In this document: positions 48,710-63,726 of the stretch, piece by piece
How the letters are laid out: each line of letters opens with the position of its first letter
How positions within the stretch are numbered: the first letter of the stretch is position 1
Source: Dipylidium caninum
Taxonomy: Eukaryota; Platyhelminthes; Cestoda; Cyclophyllidea; Dipylidiidae
Reading direction: 5' to 3'
Length of the DNA: 64,000 bases
Assembly (NCBI GenBank): GCA_017562135.1
Contig: QEYB01000098.1
Span: 293,104-357,103, forward strand
Notes under the pieces: generated by a model
Database searches by the model: none
What the model saw: the letters and a program-made list of their open reading frames with translations, nothing else
What the model was told of the DNA's origin: nothing
Position numbers and translations under genes: made by a program

Positions 48710-51700
48710 AAAAAACGTGATGGTTATCAAATGCGGGAGTATCAAAGCAGTGACCATTATTTCTCATCATTAAATAAAGAGCGAAATCATAGCAGCAGCG
48801 GAAGTCTACTGCCTTGCACTCCATTGATGTCGTGCATAAGAAGAAATATATGAAGAAAAAAAAAGCAATCAGATTTGCTCGATCTACACGGGCAAAAAAT
48901 AACTGCATTAGAAGGAAAGAAAAAACTCCCTCAAGTACAAATTAGAAGTTAGTTTTCTCAGATATGACACTTTGTCACACCTCATATCTCTCGATATTTC
49001 TCGACCGATAAATACCTTTTCCCTAAAATAGAACTCATTTGTTAAAATAAGAAAGTTACAGCCACCAAAAATTGATATTGCAAAAAAAACTTTGAACAGT
49101 TTGTGATATCTAAAATCAAAGATTTCTTTCGAAACGATGCCTGTGATATGCCCAATCGTTGCAGAGAGCGGTATATGGAAATTTGAATTTTTACAATATA
49201 ACTCGATAAATAATGTAAGAGGAGACTTTTTGTTTTCTACTTATATTTCAAAGCCTGTTTCACAGTGTCCCGTTAAATACATCTCTGAGGCTGCTGCTCA
49301 TTTGCATTCACCCTACTTTCCCCATCGTCTAACTGCCTTTTGCCTAACCTGTCTTGCCTTGATTTGCTCGGATGATTTTGAGAAGAGTATGACACAAACA
49401 CGTCCACTTATTGCCTAATGAATGGGGCGTGAAGGAGAGAGAAGAATTCGTGCTGGAGTCGAGTTGTTGCGGAAGAAAGAAACACAGTGGTTTGACGCAT
49501 TTGTTAATCTAATTGGCACTTGTTCACGTCCCCCATCGTCTGCTTCTAACAAATGCATTCACTTGCAGACGAGCTAATGCGACGGATTTTGCGTGCCCAC
49601 CATGGGGCAGGCTGTGATGATTGACACAGAGACACGCACACATTTCAATGCGTTTGGAGTGAGACACAAAAATCTCATCAGCTATATTTTATCGTTGCAG
49701 TTTCAAGTGTTGGGGCTGACGTATTTGTGCCTGTGATGAGGTCACCTCTAAAAAGCCGTGGCGTCTTTAATCTCCAATAATGAAGAGTGGGTAGTGAGGC
49801 GCAACATGGATGTGTTATGTGTGTGTGCGCACGAGAGGGTGAGAGCGATGAGGGTGCACACACATGGAGAGGCGTTTTAGGCGGCGATGAAGGAGCGTAT
49901 TCGCTTGTATATTTTGGTTCTTTCTTTTTTCGTGTCGAGAGTATTGATTGGCGGTGTGAAAGAATGATGCAATCGGCGTAGCCCACGCTGAACCGCCTCA
50001 TTTGGTTGTGTGCTTTTCAGATGGCGACACATCGATTGGAGGGCTGTGGAAGAAGGTATGTTCCGCTTGGTGCGTAGACGAAATGACTGAGCCAGCAGCC
50101 TCACGCGGCCGACTAACCTGGCCAATAAGGGATGCATGGGCGCGGGAGTGAGGGTGGGAGGTGGTGCTTGAGCTGTGCGGTTGGCTGGGGCACGAATGCT
50201 CGAGTTCAGAGTGGATGTGTGTTTGAGACGATGCAGGGGCCTTGATAAATGGGTTCATTTTTTGTAGATGCAGGAGAAACCTGAGTGAGTGAAAGTCTCT
50301 GGAGTTGTGTCTAACCCCCTGACATTCAAAACTGCCTGCTTTTCCATGTCTGCGTTTGGAGGAATTTAACGATCACGCAAAATATTGCAGCTCTGCGAAG
50401 AATATTACGGCAACTGGAGGTAGGTGATTGCATCGAAAGTCTTTACATTGACTTCTGTGAAGCCTCTAACAGTCTGTCTCATTACTCCTTCACGTGCCAT
50501 CGCTGTAAATATGTCCCTAAATGTTGGCTATTTGCTTTCCCTCAGACTTTGACCAATTCATGACGGCTCTCAGAGTACAGTTGCATCTGTCGTCCCTGTG
50601 CATCTTGTCTGCTCCGCCGTACACATAGTTGCATCGGGATGTTATTTTCCGCAAGGCGGGTGTGAGGGGTGAAGCCGCTGACAAATATTGCTCATGCGAA
50701 CTGTGTAAAACGCCCAACGTTCCCCACATTCTATTCTAGGTCTACCCAATTGTTCTTCCAAACTTCTTTTTCCTTAGGGACCCGATACCCATTTCTGCCT
50801 CTGGAACATAATCTCACATACTTTTCATCATCTTCTCATACCGCTCCCAACTCCAAGGTTAGTTCACGTGCTGTTATGGCAAATCGGTGTTCGTACTGCC
50901 TTCTTCTTTACTCTTCTAGTGTCTGATATTACACGTGGGCAGTAATTCGGCTTTCTTCTTCACCCGTTCCGTCCTATGGAGCGACTGTGAGGGCTCTTTT
51001 TCGTTCTGAGCCTCCCTCCTCCAAAGTGATTCTCGTTAGAGCCCGAGAAGGGCTATGTGGAAGAGCGTGAAGCTGGCGTTTATCTTGAGCCTGTATAGTG
51101 TACTGTCACATAACGGAATGACAGGCACAAGCACGCAGGGATGTACGGGATCTGCATAGTAGCATGTGGCGATTTACAACCTCACTCACTATTCGTGTTC
51201 TAGTGGCAGTGAAGCAGATGAGGCAACTGTGTCCACTACTGGGTACAGTCGTATATTCGATGTGAGGCAGATTGAAGAGAGCGGATGTAAACTTGGCGAA
51301 GCCCCACATTGTTGTCCAGTTTCTTGCACACAAGGATCCCTCTTACCGGTAATTTTCTTTTTGATGACATTTCGATACCACCCATTGACGGTGGATGATA
51401 CATTAAATCACTTGAACAATGGGGTGAGACGACTAGGTGGTGGCAGTTGTTGCAGACGCAATATGCATGACTGTTGTATAGCGGCAGGTATGGGGTTACC
51501 GGAGGAGAGGACTTAGCCAAAGCCGAATCTTAGTTCAAATAAGGCAGAGGGAGTCATCATTGTCGGGTACATTGGTTTGAACTTTGCGGTAGCAAATGGT
51601 TGCGTATTCACTCACAATGAGACGCCAAAACCCAAATGCAAGTGGTCTTTTCTGCTACTTGAAAACTTACGCAGAATTCTGACTCGACGAAGTCGTTGGA

Positions 51701-52640
51701 ACACATCGACTTCTGAGTGGCAATGTGATTGTAGTTTGGGAGTTTTTGCGTCACTTCTTGCCCAAACGTACCTTCCGGTACTTACATTGGCTTCAGCTCC
51801 TTCACCTTCCCCACCTGGTGATTGCTGAGTCCGAAAGTGCTACTGAGGTCAACTGGTATTCAACGTTCGTCCCGGTGGGAAAATATCGTTGCTCTATCGA
51901 GCTTCGCGTCGAAGGTGGTTGAAAGTCGGAACTTGTGCATCACTATCGGGACAGACGCGAAAAACCGGATACGCCATATGTGTAGTGGCGGCTGGCGATG
52001 GACACTTGTCAGACCAAAAAAAGTGACCGACCCTGCGTCAGTGCTTCAACTAAGCCCGCACGTCTCCCCTCACCACTTCTGTCAGCTAACATCTCGTCAT
52101 CTTCGCCCGACTATCACTGATTGGCTTCGTAGTCACATGGGAAATACCCAAAGCATAAACACTCCTTACTGAGTTACATGGAATACTCTACACGAGGGAC
52201 TAAGAAAGCCGTGCCCTGCCGTTTCACTGTGCGCCAAAGAGCGAGGAGGCCATTTCTCTGGACGGTGACGCCTAAGTCGTGCATTGCTTTTCAACCACGG
52301 AGGTTGTCACACACTTCTCAAAACCGTTAATTTTGGTCTAAATTTCATTGAATGAGAGTCCATGGTTCTAGGAATAATTTGTTCTGCAGAAAATCCTTTT
52401 TATGACTGCACGAACATTGCCCAATGGTGAGTTTCAAAGCCCCATCCGTGCAGCCCACCTCGCCTGTAATCCTTCATTTTATCCGCATTTGTTACCTAGC
52501 TTGGTTTTATTACTCCGTCTGGCTACTAAAGTTATAATAATTGGTCGCTGCTGCATTTAGATTTCACATTTATTATTAATTCAAAACTCATCTTATTTCT
52601 TTCCGATCGTTCTTGACCACCCGACCCTTCCCCCTTTTAG

Positions 52641-55600
52641 ACACCCAAAGCCCTCTTTTTGAGCGTATTACTGGGAGTGTTCATTCCTCTTCTCCTCCTC
52701 ATTCTTCTCCTCGTTAATTGTGTATAGTTGCAGAGTGCGATTGAAGAGGAATTCAACCATAACCGATTTTGAGCAGTGAGTTTCCCTGCGCTAATCTCTC
52801 GGTTTCGACCAGTGTCAGCTTCACACACTCTCGTGTAAAGCCGTCGCTAAGTTTGTGAAACGCTCAGTTGTTTAGCTTGTAGATGTAATCTGACAAAGAA
52901 GTCCCTGAGTCTCATTTTTTGATGCGCAAAGAAATAAGCCTTTTAATGCCCCTTCTACACCATCGCCGTCGATATGAACCTATTCTCTGCGCTCTACTTC
53001 CTCTTCTTCCTCTTCCTCTTACTCTCCTTCTTCTTCTTCTTCTTCTTTGTCAGGAGAGCCCATTCCGCCGACGAGCAGGTATTTTGCATTGGTTCGCCCT
53101 AACTTTGTGCTGGCTCCCAGTCCTTTTAGTGTCTTACAATTTTCTCTCCATGAAAATGCAGCTCAATCTTCCCTATCGAGTATTACGACCCACCCGCACT
53201 CCTGTATCAATCGTGTGTGTAAGTTCTTCCTCCAGTAGGCATGCGCCTCAGCCGGTAATGCGCCGGCTGTAGTGAATTGAAATGGCCCTCGAACGACTTA
53301 TGCTCCTTCACTTGCCATGGGTGAATTGCCCTAACAACAGCAATAACAGCATAACCATTATTTCTTTTCGTTATAACGATGTCACTGTTACTCTCATCAC
53401 CGAGTGGGAGGAAACGATAACCACGTTTTCGGCATACCTACACGCAGTGGTGAGGGAACGCGGTTTCGCCTTTTGCAGACCGTCGCCACTTGCGATTGAA
53501 GAATTTTGCAGCCCAGGTGAAAGAGCTCGAAGGAAGGGGCAAATTCTCGGAACTGTTCGAGGTTGGCTGTGCAATTGTTTGCATTTTTAGTGCGTATCTC
53601 CCATTAATGTTATGGTGTGCCGTCCTGTAGGAGGTGAGAAACCTGTGGGTGAAAGGATCGAGGCAGAATACGGTTGACACGCAAAGCCGGGGGAATGATG
53701 GCCTCTCTCAACCGTTACACCGACATTCTTCCATGTGTGTTGTGACTTGGCAATACAAATGGTGGCCATGCTTTAGTGTCCTTCATGACTTATCGCCTTC
53801 CCTTCAGATGATCAGTCCATGGTGGTGGTTGGACGGCCGTTGGTGCATGATGAAAAGTGAGAGCGAACCAGTGTATACGGTAGGTCGACGCGAGTTTGTT
53901 GGTGCGTCGAGAAACAGTGCGTGTGCTTGGCCAACATCATCACCATCATCACCATCATCACCATCACCATCACGTTTTGTGCCTCATCACGTTTTGTGCC
54001 TTTACAGGTGGGGCGAAGTGCGACGAGGTTACATCAACGCGTCGTATGTGCGGGGTCCCGTGTATGGCGATGGTGGAGAGGCACGCGTTGCTCCCGTCAC
54101 CAAAGTTCCGGAGTACATTGCTGCTCAAGCACCTCTTGCCGAAAACAGTGGCCGACTTCCTTATTATGGTGTGTGAACAACAATGTCCTCAAATAATTCA
54201 TGCTGTGTCAGTAAGTTCGCCAATCTTCACCCGCTCCCGCCTCTGTCTCCTCTGTTATTTTCTTCGTTATTTCGAGTATCTCTGCTCTGTTTCATAGACG
54301 GCGCCACTCTCGTGGTAGCCGTTGTCTGCAGTGACACATTATTTGCATATTAAGTCGACGTCAACTGCAGCGTCTGACCTGTTGCCGCGCAAATGAAAAG
54401 GCAGGAGTGGTCGAGTCATTTTCTGCGACAGCTCATTCAAAGTCGATGTCCGTTGACTGCGCGCGCCCCAGACGACGGAATGTGGCCGACGATGCATGTG
54501 TGCCCTGCTGTCTGCTCTGCCGTCGAGGCGCATGCCGAAGTGTCCCGTTCTATCGATGCAAATTCGTCCACTTAACTGTCCTCTGCGTGGGCGGAGGAAG
54601 AATTTCGGCTTATGCGGAAACACTTTCAAGTTGGCGTTTTTTGTATTGCGTGACGATTGTGACGGGGTCTCGTGTTCGTCTGCATCTTCGTTCACTTTTT
54701 CCTCAGCTCTAACTATGGAGTAGATGAGATTGTGTCGGCGTTGGAGGCGTCGTGGTGGTTACGTGGTGACGCAGTTCGATAAGTGTGTAGAGCATTGACA
54801 TGCCAGTTTTCATCTGCAGAGTAGCAGAGCAGGGTGCAACGAAGTCGGCAGATGTAATGAGGCTCACTCTTTCATATGCGGCCCACTGATTGCCATTTGC
54901 CTCGTCCCGGAACCCTCAACCCTTTGCCGGCTATTTTCCTTTGCCCTTCGATCTTTGAGAGAAATGGACGAGTTTGGTTCGTGTGCCCCCTACTCGTGCC
55001 AACTCGTGCACAGTGTCGTCACTTTGCGCGTTGAGCTGCCTATTTGGTGTTAGACGCTAGCTGACATTGGCCGTCGACCCGTGAAGAAGCAGACATCTCC
55101 ACATGTTGTACGTGCCAAGGCCCCGAGGAGGAGAATGGACTAGGGGGAATCGTCTCACTTCCCCCTACTTTGACGTTGTTTCGTGCACACGACCACTCTG
55201 GCTTGTGGCCTGTTGGTCGGGTGTGCGAGCGGTGGGTGGAAGGACGCTCCCAGAGAAGCTGAATTTGTGACATGTCGTGGACGAAACTGCGGCATTCCCT
55301 GTACAATGGAGGCCGCCTTCTTCGTAAGGAGGCGAACTATGGGCAGGCAGATTGGAGATGCTTGTATTTCTCCTTCACTTGTTTCATTTGTTGTTTTGCC
55401 TTCTGCACCCTCGTTTGATGGTAACGAGAACCACATCAACTCACTTCGTTTGAATCCTACCGTTTCATGTCTCTCTCTCTCTCTCTCTCCCTGCCGCTCC
55501 TGCTGGTCGACTGCCTGGTCGCCTGCGTGGCTGTCCTTTCTTCTCTACTTCCTGTAGATGTGTGGAAGGAGACCAAGTGAAGTGTGAGCAGTATTGCCGA

Positions 55601-56540
55601 ATGAAACGAGAACAGGAGTTTTGTCAACGCCAGAGGCATTAAAAGCGAGTGTGGAGAAAGTTAGTGAGACTGCGTTCGACGGTGGTGTTGTTCGTGAGCT
55701 TCGTATTTGTTGCTCCAATTGTCACGAGGTGAGAAGAGAGTTATGCGGCGATTGTGCGTCTGACGTGATGGTTTTACTGACCCGTCGATGATGTCTGTCG
55801 CACCTAGCCGTGGACGGTCAGTCAACTGCATTTTATACAGGATGGTCGGACTACGATAGCCCCGACATGCAGAGCTTCTACAACTTTGTAGAGAGGCACA
55901 CGAATGGCTTGAAGGCGTTGCGCTTGGGAGCGGAGTATGGTCCTACGGTTGTGCATTGCAGGGTGAGTGTGATGAACGTCAGCGAAATAGGAAACCCGTC
56001 TTAAAGCAGGCCCTTACTTACTTGGACTGATATGGAGGGTTGTAGTTAGAGACGAGGTTGACGTGTTTTGTGTGAAGTGGTCTGGTGAGCAGGGAGTGAA
56101 TTGGCGCTTTAGTGTGGTGTCGGGCGAACGGGGACGCTGATCGCAGCTCGCTTCCTCCTTTGACCGGCTGAGAACGAGACCAGTGACCGGTGGACGTCGT
56201 CGGGACGGTTTTGGCGAAACTGCGCAAGTGGCGAACACACATGGTTCAAGTGGCGGTGCGTTAGCGTCTTCCTCCAAATCATTGCGTCAGATATCCACTA
56301 AAAGCTCTTGCGAGTGATACCTTTGCCTCTGTTACGTGCGTCGGTGTTTGGCCTGTTTTAGACTCAGCTCGAATTTCTCTACGATTTTCGTTTCACTTTG
56401 TCTCTTCGCAAGGGAATCTCAATGTTCACAATAGGGCAGGAGGTAAGTGAGATGCCTCTTCTGCGGAGGGAGTAGTGTCTCATGACTTTTTGTCAGCCAG
56501 GTTGTGTTGTTGAAAATGAGTGACTTATTCGAGGATTTGA
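52641..56540 (+). pseudogene. Frame-broken copy of the receptor phosphatase TM and catalytic exons
   Basis: Counterpart of 31357-27515. The same exons, splice sites and introns are present in order, but most exons carry one-base indels. The membrane exon has extra T and A bases. The exon near 54,007-54,210 has three homopolymer insertions. The exon with the P-loop lacks one C near 56,114, which removes the HCSAGVGRTG frame. An extra T near 56,536 removes the stop context. Either a degenerate gene copy or uncorrected sequence of the intact gene; the pattern favours sequence error. The preceding ectodomain copy lies at about 50.0-52.4 kb, equally broken. Confidence 0.8.
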
Positions 56541-59500
56541 ACTTATGGCCAGAGTTAAAATTGGTAGCAAATGCCGGCATGCTTGGAGGAAATTGTCCTC
56601 GTGGAATCACATGGAGTATTACAGGGACCCTTTTTTCATGTGTCGTACATAGTTATTGAAGTGCCGAACGCTCACAAATATACTATTCCCGGATTGATGA
56701 GACGCCGTCCAAGTGAGGGGCAAGTGGTAGCTGCACTGCCTAAATGCTATTATAGCGTCGGTATGTAGTTAAGTGCCGAACGAACACGTATCCAGCACTA
56801 TTTTGGCAGATAAAGCGCCTTCCCTAGTGCGGGATAAGTGATAGTTCTCTGCCCATTAATTAGTTCCTTTCATTTTCAATCTGAAGGTATTATACAGATT
56901 GCCTCAAATTGCCTGATTGCTAAACTCCTCCCCATTCGGGAACCTTTTTATTTACTCCCACTGAGTCAGACGGTTTATAAAGGGTTTCAAGAATGGTCCC
57001 AGATAAGGTAATCTTACAAATGTGCGAGTATCAGTTCCATGGCCCCCCCAAGCTCGCCGCCCCAGTACGCGTGCCACACGACACTGTGCCTATATGACAT
57101 TTAGTCTCCCCAACCCGTGCTGCCTTTCAATGCCTTCCACCCGAAGTTTCTCTTCACAGCCTCCACTGTTTTACCTTGTAGGGAGTGCAGATCCAACCAT
57201 TCGTGTCCCAGCATTAGTTCCCCCGGGACACGCGCAAGGTGAGCGTTAATGTGAAGCCGTGGCACTTAGTAGGTGGAGCATGGCTTGAACATAGATGTTT
57301 AGTCAGGTGAAGTGTCGCAATGGGCGTGGTGGACTTGCTGGCTAAACACACATTATTTCCTACTCGTAGGCGGATAGTCTCCTTCGGACCACCACCCCCA
57401 GTCCCATCGCGAGGTAAAGGTAAGTAATACTTGCGCTACCTCGATGATATTTCGCCTGTGTTACGTGGCAGTGTACTGAGCTCTCACGTATACAACACTC
57501 TATCGCTACATTAAACCAACCATTTACGAGTGACGCATAAGTGATTAATTTTACTGTCTAAATGGCATTTGGCGATCGATAAAGTGGCGAATACGACATT
57601 ACTTCCACCTATAAACCGAAAGCTCTCGGCCAGGTGTAAGTGATTACTGTGTACTGCAAGAATGACATTTCGCAATTTCAGCATTTCCGGAAGGTCTAAA
57701 CTATCCCGTGAATATGACAGAGCACACCCCTCCAAAATCAGTCACCCGCAGTGACCTGTAATTGATTAAGCTCACCGTGTAATTGACAATTTCGTATGTC
57801 CATCTGTGCGAAGTACCCGAAAAAACAGTCAAACGAAATACGCAGTAAAATTAATTGCCCTAAAATGAATCCCGTCAACTTCCGCCCCCCGGTGTCTTGA
57901 AGTGCTGATTTACGCTGCCATATTGTGGCCATTTGGCGTTCATGGCTGATGAAAGGAACCGAACACGTCCAACGTAAATAGATCAGCAAATTCGCATATA
58001 ATCCAATCCAAGAGGTCGCAATGGCCCAGCTAAATTTCAAATAATTGATATTTCATATGCCTAACCGGCAATCCAATATCCAAATAAAACGCAGTGTCAT
58101 CATTGCAGATCTCTCGATTGCTCATTACTATTTCTCATTGTTCCTACTACTTCAGCCAAGCGAATACAAGAATCCTTTCATCCCACAGAGCGATTTTGAG
58201 TAAACTAATTCCTGTTGCCTGCACCTGCCAACCATACCTTCCATTGCGAATTATGGCACACATCTCGTGAGCAGAGGTTAGGAAGGCCTTTTGAGAGCAA
58301 GCCTTGATAAAAGCCAAACATATTCCAAAATGCCATTTTTCGGCAACCCAAACTCGCCGCCAGACGCCAGTGCCTACACGACACTGTGCTCTATATGACA
58401 TTTTAGTCTCCCCACCGTTGCTGCCTATTCAATGCCTTCCACCCGAAGTGCTCCTCACAGCCCTCCATGTTTACCTTGTTAGAGAGAGTGCAGATCCCAC
58501 CACTTCAGTGTCCCCAGCATAAGTTCCCCCGGGACCAACGCGCCAAGGTGAGCGTTAATGTTGAAGTGGCACTTAGATAGCGTGGAGCATGAGCTTGACA
58601 TAGTGACTGCTGAACACACATAAATATTTCCTACTCTTAGGGGGGGCGGGAAAATAAGTTTTTTTTTTTTTTTCTTCCATTTTTCCGGAGAAACCCAAAC
58701 CCAAACCCCAAGATCCCATCGCGAGGTTAAAGGCTAAGTAATACTTGCGCTACCTCGATGATAATAATATACGCCTGTATACTGTGGCCATTGATAACTG
58801 CACTGTCTAAATGCCTCCGCAATATATCAATTTCCAACTTTAGCTGTTGCTACCATTCGTTATGCGAAATTAACACCTGGTGAAGTCGACTTGAGCAGTT
58901 CCCTGCTATCATGTGGGGCTATTCCGCAAGTTTCAGACTCGACTCTGCATGCTAAAGTAAAATATTCACGCATCTAGAATACCTCCGTTTATTTGCACAT
59001 TAGGTAGACATTGTGTTGAAAAATAGGTGAAAACATCCTGGGAGACGACGAGACGACCTCCCACTCCTCAATTACTACTCCATGGGACTCTTCCCATTGT
59101 CGGCCGATGACTGTCAGCACACGTGACTACTGCCTTGGTTCACACTCTCTTGTTAACCGACTTTGATAACTGTTTTGAATATTTTTTGTAGTCAAGAGGG
59201 GTTGAGGGCGGAGGGGAAAAGAAGGGGTATAGCCCTTTCTTTCTCCACATCCACATATTTAAGCATTTGATAGAGCCGATTGATCGTTCTTACGTGAATT
59301 AGGAGGAGATTTGGGAGCGAAAGCAATTCGGGTATGAGAGGACAGCGTGTGTGGATTTACGCAGAGACCTGATGACGCGTGTTATCCCTTCGAGTCGTGC
59401 CAACCCTGTGGAGGAATAGAGGAGCAGCTTGGGAGTCACCAGTGCTGGTGTGCCAGTTGCAGTGATCTTGTCGTGATGGCATTAGTGTTTGGATTTGCTG

Positions 59501-61586
59501 CCAGGTTTAAGGATAAATTAGTTTTCGCGTAGGAGGCAGATGTCGATTCCGATCTACGGTGTTCGTAAGCGTGAATGGATTACTAACCAATGATCACCTT
59601 ACGACGTTTTCGGAAATCTTTCGGTTATAGGCGTTCGACCATTGTTTGATAAGAGTCCGGCCACCTTGCCTTCTAGTTGAATGGAGTACAGTAAAAAGTA
59701 GGAAACAATGATCCTTCCGAAAAAAGTAGTTCTCCTGTTGCCACTTTTGCCCAGTGTGCAATGATTGGCGTGAAATGCGCTTCGCCATCAAACGTGTGGA
59801 TGGAGTGAAGTTGGGAAACGCGTGGCAGCTGTTTGCGTGTTGTCGGGAGATGCGATCTCGCATTCGATGTATACAAAAGGAAGCACACAATGCTGCGTAT
59901 TGTGGAGATACTGGTAGAGGCAATAATTTGGCCAAAAATCGAGTATACCTTGGCAGGAAATGGCGGATTGAGCTGTGACCACAACAAGGAAAATCTTTTG
60001 TTATGAACGTCAAAGCATCACATTTGAGAAAGTAAAGGGGTTAGGCGTTTCTGACTAAAAGAACAAATGATTTCACCTCGGCTCTTTAACTTGTATTTAT
60101 CACCTTGCCGAATTAGGCTATCAATATCTACGAACGGTTACAAGTATTTCTAAAAAGATTGATTGCATCCTCACGTGCTTACATATCAGTCGCTGGAGCA
60201 TTGAGAGGCGTGCAATTATTATATCCGCCTTTAACTATTTGCCATATTGTCATGTTATGAGCTAATAATTCTCAATATTTATAGCTATGCACACATTGAA
60301 TTGGTCTTCTCTTCTTTGTTATTAACTTTGTCATGTTTATTTACTTTTCAAAGACCTTGAAGCGTATATATAGCGAAAAGGCTAAAGCAATTTTGCCCGT
60401 TAGCGGTCGTGGGCGCGATGGGCTGGATGCTTTTACCTTACGATTGCTTGGATGTATACCTTCACCCTAATCCAGCATAAGCACTTTGCAATTTGCATGC
60501 TAACTAAGTTGCAAAGCTGGTATTTAACTGTTAGTATATTTGCTTCACAAATCCCTTTTCACAGAGGCTGTGAAGTCTAATACCACTCGAACCACAAACC
60601 TTTTAACCCTTTCGTCGTAATGTACCTCATGTTTGTGTCTGTGGATACTTTTCGCCGACACAAAAACAAAAATTTATCTAAACTACAAAACTGTTTTTAG
60701 TAAATATTCAGGTATTTTGGTGGCTATATTTCCGCCCCTCTATGAATTCCCTAGTTTCCTCTTGTACTTAAATAAGGTTTGGAATACAAAACTTATGGGT
60801 TAAGAGGGTCGAAGGATTTTGACGCTTTCTCTAACCTTACCCTTAAACATGCTGACATCTGACTTGTCCGAGGGATTATGACGTTTAGCTCATTCTGGTT
60901 GCTAAAGTGCCATACACAAGGCTTGGGGTTGCCTGATAAATGTTTGCATTAGCCTTTTAAGTAAATCTATATATTGTGCATTGTTTTACTGATTATGTAT
61001 ATCCTTGAGAGCCAACCCATTGGTTATGTTTACCTACATCGCGTTTCTTTGCGATGAGAAAAGAACAAGCTTGCAATATGCGGACCCCGATCGAACACAA
61101 ATTCATCTGTTAATTTTTCTTATTGAGTACAACTTCCATTTGAAGGACCATTAATTGTCCGTTTCCTTTAGGTCTTCCTTCTTCGAGAGACCTCAACACT
61201 GCCAGAGTAAGCAAAAGTCAATAATCGAAACTGAGATCCCCATTAAGTGGCTTAATTATGTATTGTTGACCTAGCGTAATTTGCATGTTGTGTTGTGAAA
61301 TGATTTGCTAACTTGCATTGAGAGTGAAGATTCCCTGTGAATGGACACCTGCGAATCGCGGAGCATAGATGGCACTGTTTTATGCCGTATTAGGCAATTT
61401 TTCGAGTTATCAGTTGGTACAGTATGTTGAGATGAGGTCTGAAAACTCTCCATAAATGTTCCCCGTTGACCACACCCTAAATGGATAGAAGTGTCTGAGT
61501 GAGTGAGGAAGCCGGCGAGTGCGAGGACCCTCGTGAACTAGATGAGCGTTGATGAGCCAAAACCACCTTCTCTCCTCTCCCTTTAG
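56541..61586. other. Mirror of the satellite and unassigned block
   Basis: Reverse-complement copy of about 22.9-27.5 kb, including both direct-repeat copies (about 57.05-57.47 and 58.34-58.77 kb) and the tandem repeat. A noisy insertion with a poly-T run sits at 58,640-58,700. No intact gene. Confidence 0.6.
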
Positions 61587-63726
61587 CACTCGAGAGAGCC
61601 AATGTGAAAAGTCGTGAACGAATAACAGTATCACATGGGGAGTATGTGCCTGGTGGAGCAGGAGAAGATGCTTTGGAGTATTAGGAAATTATCGACGCAA
61701 CTACTGAGCTTGCTACGTGTGATAGGTTCAACGAAGTGGTGCACAGCGGAAGGGTCTTACACAGGGACTGTGTACTATATTGTGCTGGTTGCTTGGTTCG
61801 TTCCGCTGGCGATTCGCATTTCTCAGTCAGGGGAATTCTACTCCTACCCTACCAAACGGTAAGTCCAAAACGCGAAAGTTAAGAGTACGGGGTTAGAGTA
61901 AGTAATATTGGGCATTTTTCGGTCCCTTCATTGCTGAAGGGGAAATAGTGTTGTTAGATAAAGAAGTGTCGCATGCCACCTCGATACCAAAACGCAGAAA
62001 GGGAAATTTGCGTGGTTTATGCATGGCTTTGGTGGCTAAAAACCGCAGTTCAGCGTAACCGGTTGCGTACTCAAGTATATTTATTGTGTGTAGAAGGAAT
62101 GGCCAGACAGGTGATTTGGAGTTGCATAGCGAGCGTGCCTAAGCGCAGCGTTAGTCTAATCACTGGCCATGTCTCTTAGCTCCATCACACAGTTGGAGGA
62201 GGTTTTATATTAAACGCCGTCCTCTTCCCAAAATCACTCGAAAAATAGGTAACAATGGTGGCACCTACAGACACCACTGGCATTACATCGAGTAATACAG
62301 CGCAGTATAAGCGAAGAAGAGTACTTGTGCGTGCGAATTCGAGAGTTCTTAACCTTCGCCAAGTTTTGTGTCAATAGCAAACCATCTTTCCCCGCACACT
62401 GAGTACACTGTGAACGCGTACCTTCGTGGCTTGCGGACGCTTCAGCAGTGTGGATCGAAATACCAGGGTACTCTTGAGGTATGGACGCGTGCCACCAAGT
62501 AATACGCCCCCTTTAACCATTTTTTGTCAGTGTGTAATTCTGCCTCTAGCAAATTTGTTGCCACTTGGCTCTGCGACGGAAGTCTTCTCCTTAAACACTT
62601 CTTTTCTATGCAGTCCACCATGAAGTCATGAAGAAGGCGTTCCAAATTCGCGCCAACCTACTGAGAAATGGGGCTTGTTTCGTAGATTACTTATGTTCTC
62701 TTCGAGATGGACTCTAATTTGAAACTAACACATATTAGCGCCCAGAAAAAGCCCACACTTGCAGTACGTCAGTGAAAAATACATAGTCATAACATTGGAA
62801 CTTCGAGCCTTTCCATCAAGGCGAAAATGACAGCTTCGTTTACGAAATTGTGGGAGGGGTCCTCGCGCCTCTGCCTTCTGTGATCCGGACGAGCCCACCG
62901 ATGCACCGCCGCCTAACGGGAGCACCTTCACACAGGTGTAAAATAATGCTCACACATGTTTTCCTTGTCGTCCCTGCCTTATAAAAAATACTTCCACCGA
63001 AATATTTTGCTTAGTGGACATAATCTTGTCGCCGCTGCCTCTTCATGCTGATTCCAGCCCAATAATGGCAAGTTATGTACAACTCTAGTTGCTACTTGAC
63101 GTCCTATGCCTAAACTTTGATAGCAAAATGTATGTAAGGACTCACAGAAAGGAGTTTTGACAGTGGAGGGAATTTTACTGAAGAAAGATGAGGCTAGACG
63201 CAAATGACATGTGTGTGTGTGCGTGGGGGTGATGTCTGCATGTTTAGAAGGGCTTATAGACCTTCTGTGTCCGTGCCTCCACTCGCATAAGTGACGCCCT
63301 CAGTTGGGAAAGGCGATGGAGCCAGCCGAACAATTTTTAGAAGCAGTTTTGCGACCAGTCGATGTGGGGCTTTGGATATCAGAATTTAAAGGTGAGCTGT
63401 TTGCAAGCACAAATAGTCCTAACTGTCGTTAGTTTTTCCTTTTCCTCCTACCATCGCTGCTCACATTTGGCCGTATTCACCGACGTCGCTGAAGGTAGAC
63501 CTCTCGAGCCAGCTCCGTCGAAATTCAACTGGTTTTGATCATTAAGGTGAGCGTGATATTTTATTCCCCGTTCTGTCTCCTTTATGCGGTGGAGGGCCGC
63601 AAAGCTGTATTGTGGAAAACCTCTCTCCTGCCCCACCAAATACACCGTGAAGGTGTCCTTGGTTGGTGGACAATTTCGCGGAATATTCAAAGTCTTACGA
63701 AGGAGCGGTTGGACGAGACCACTAGG
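61587..63726 (+). pseudogene. Frame-broken copy of FN3 modules 1-4
   Basis: Counterparts of modules 1-4 start near 61587, 62180, 62739 and 63440. Splice acceptors and peptide fragments such as STKWCTAEG, KYTVKVSLVGGQF-like and SGWTRPLG remain, but frames shift repeatedly within each module. Divergence is heavier here than in the phosphatase part of the same arm. Confidence 0.78.

Noticed and set aside
35034..48710. Simple palindromic read artefact (missed hairpin adapter)
   Set aside because: Such artefacts place the arms back to back; here a 13.7 kb unique spacer with an intact gene separates them. Other misassembly routes remain possible.
61635..61862. Treating right-arm ORFs as independent proteins
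   Set aside because: They are frame-shifted fragments of FN3 and phosphatase exons that are intact in the left arm.
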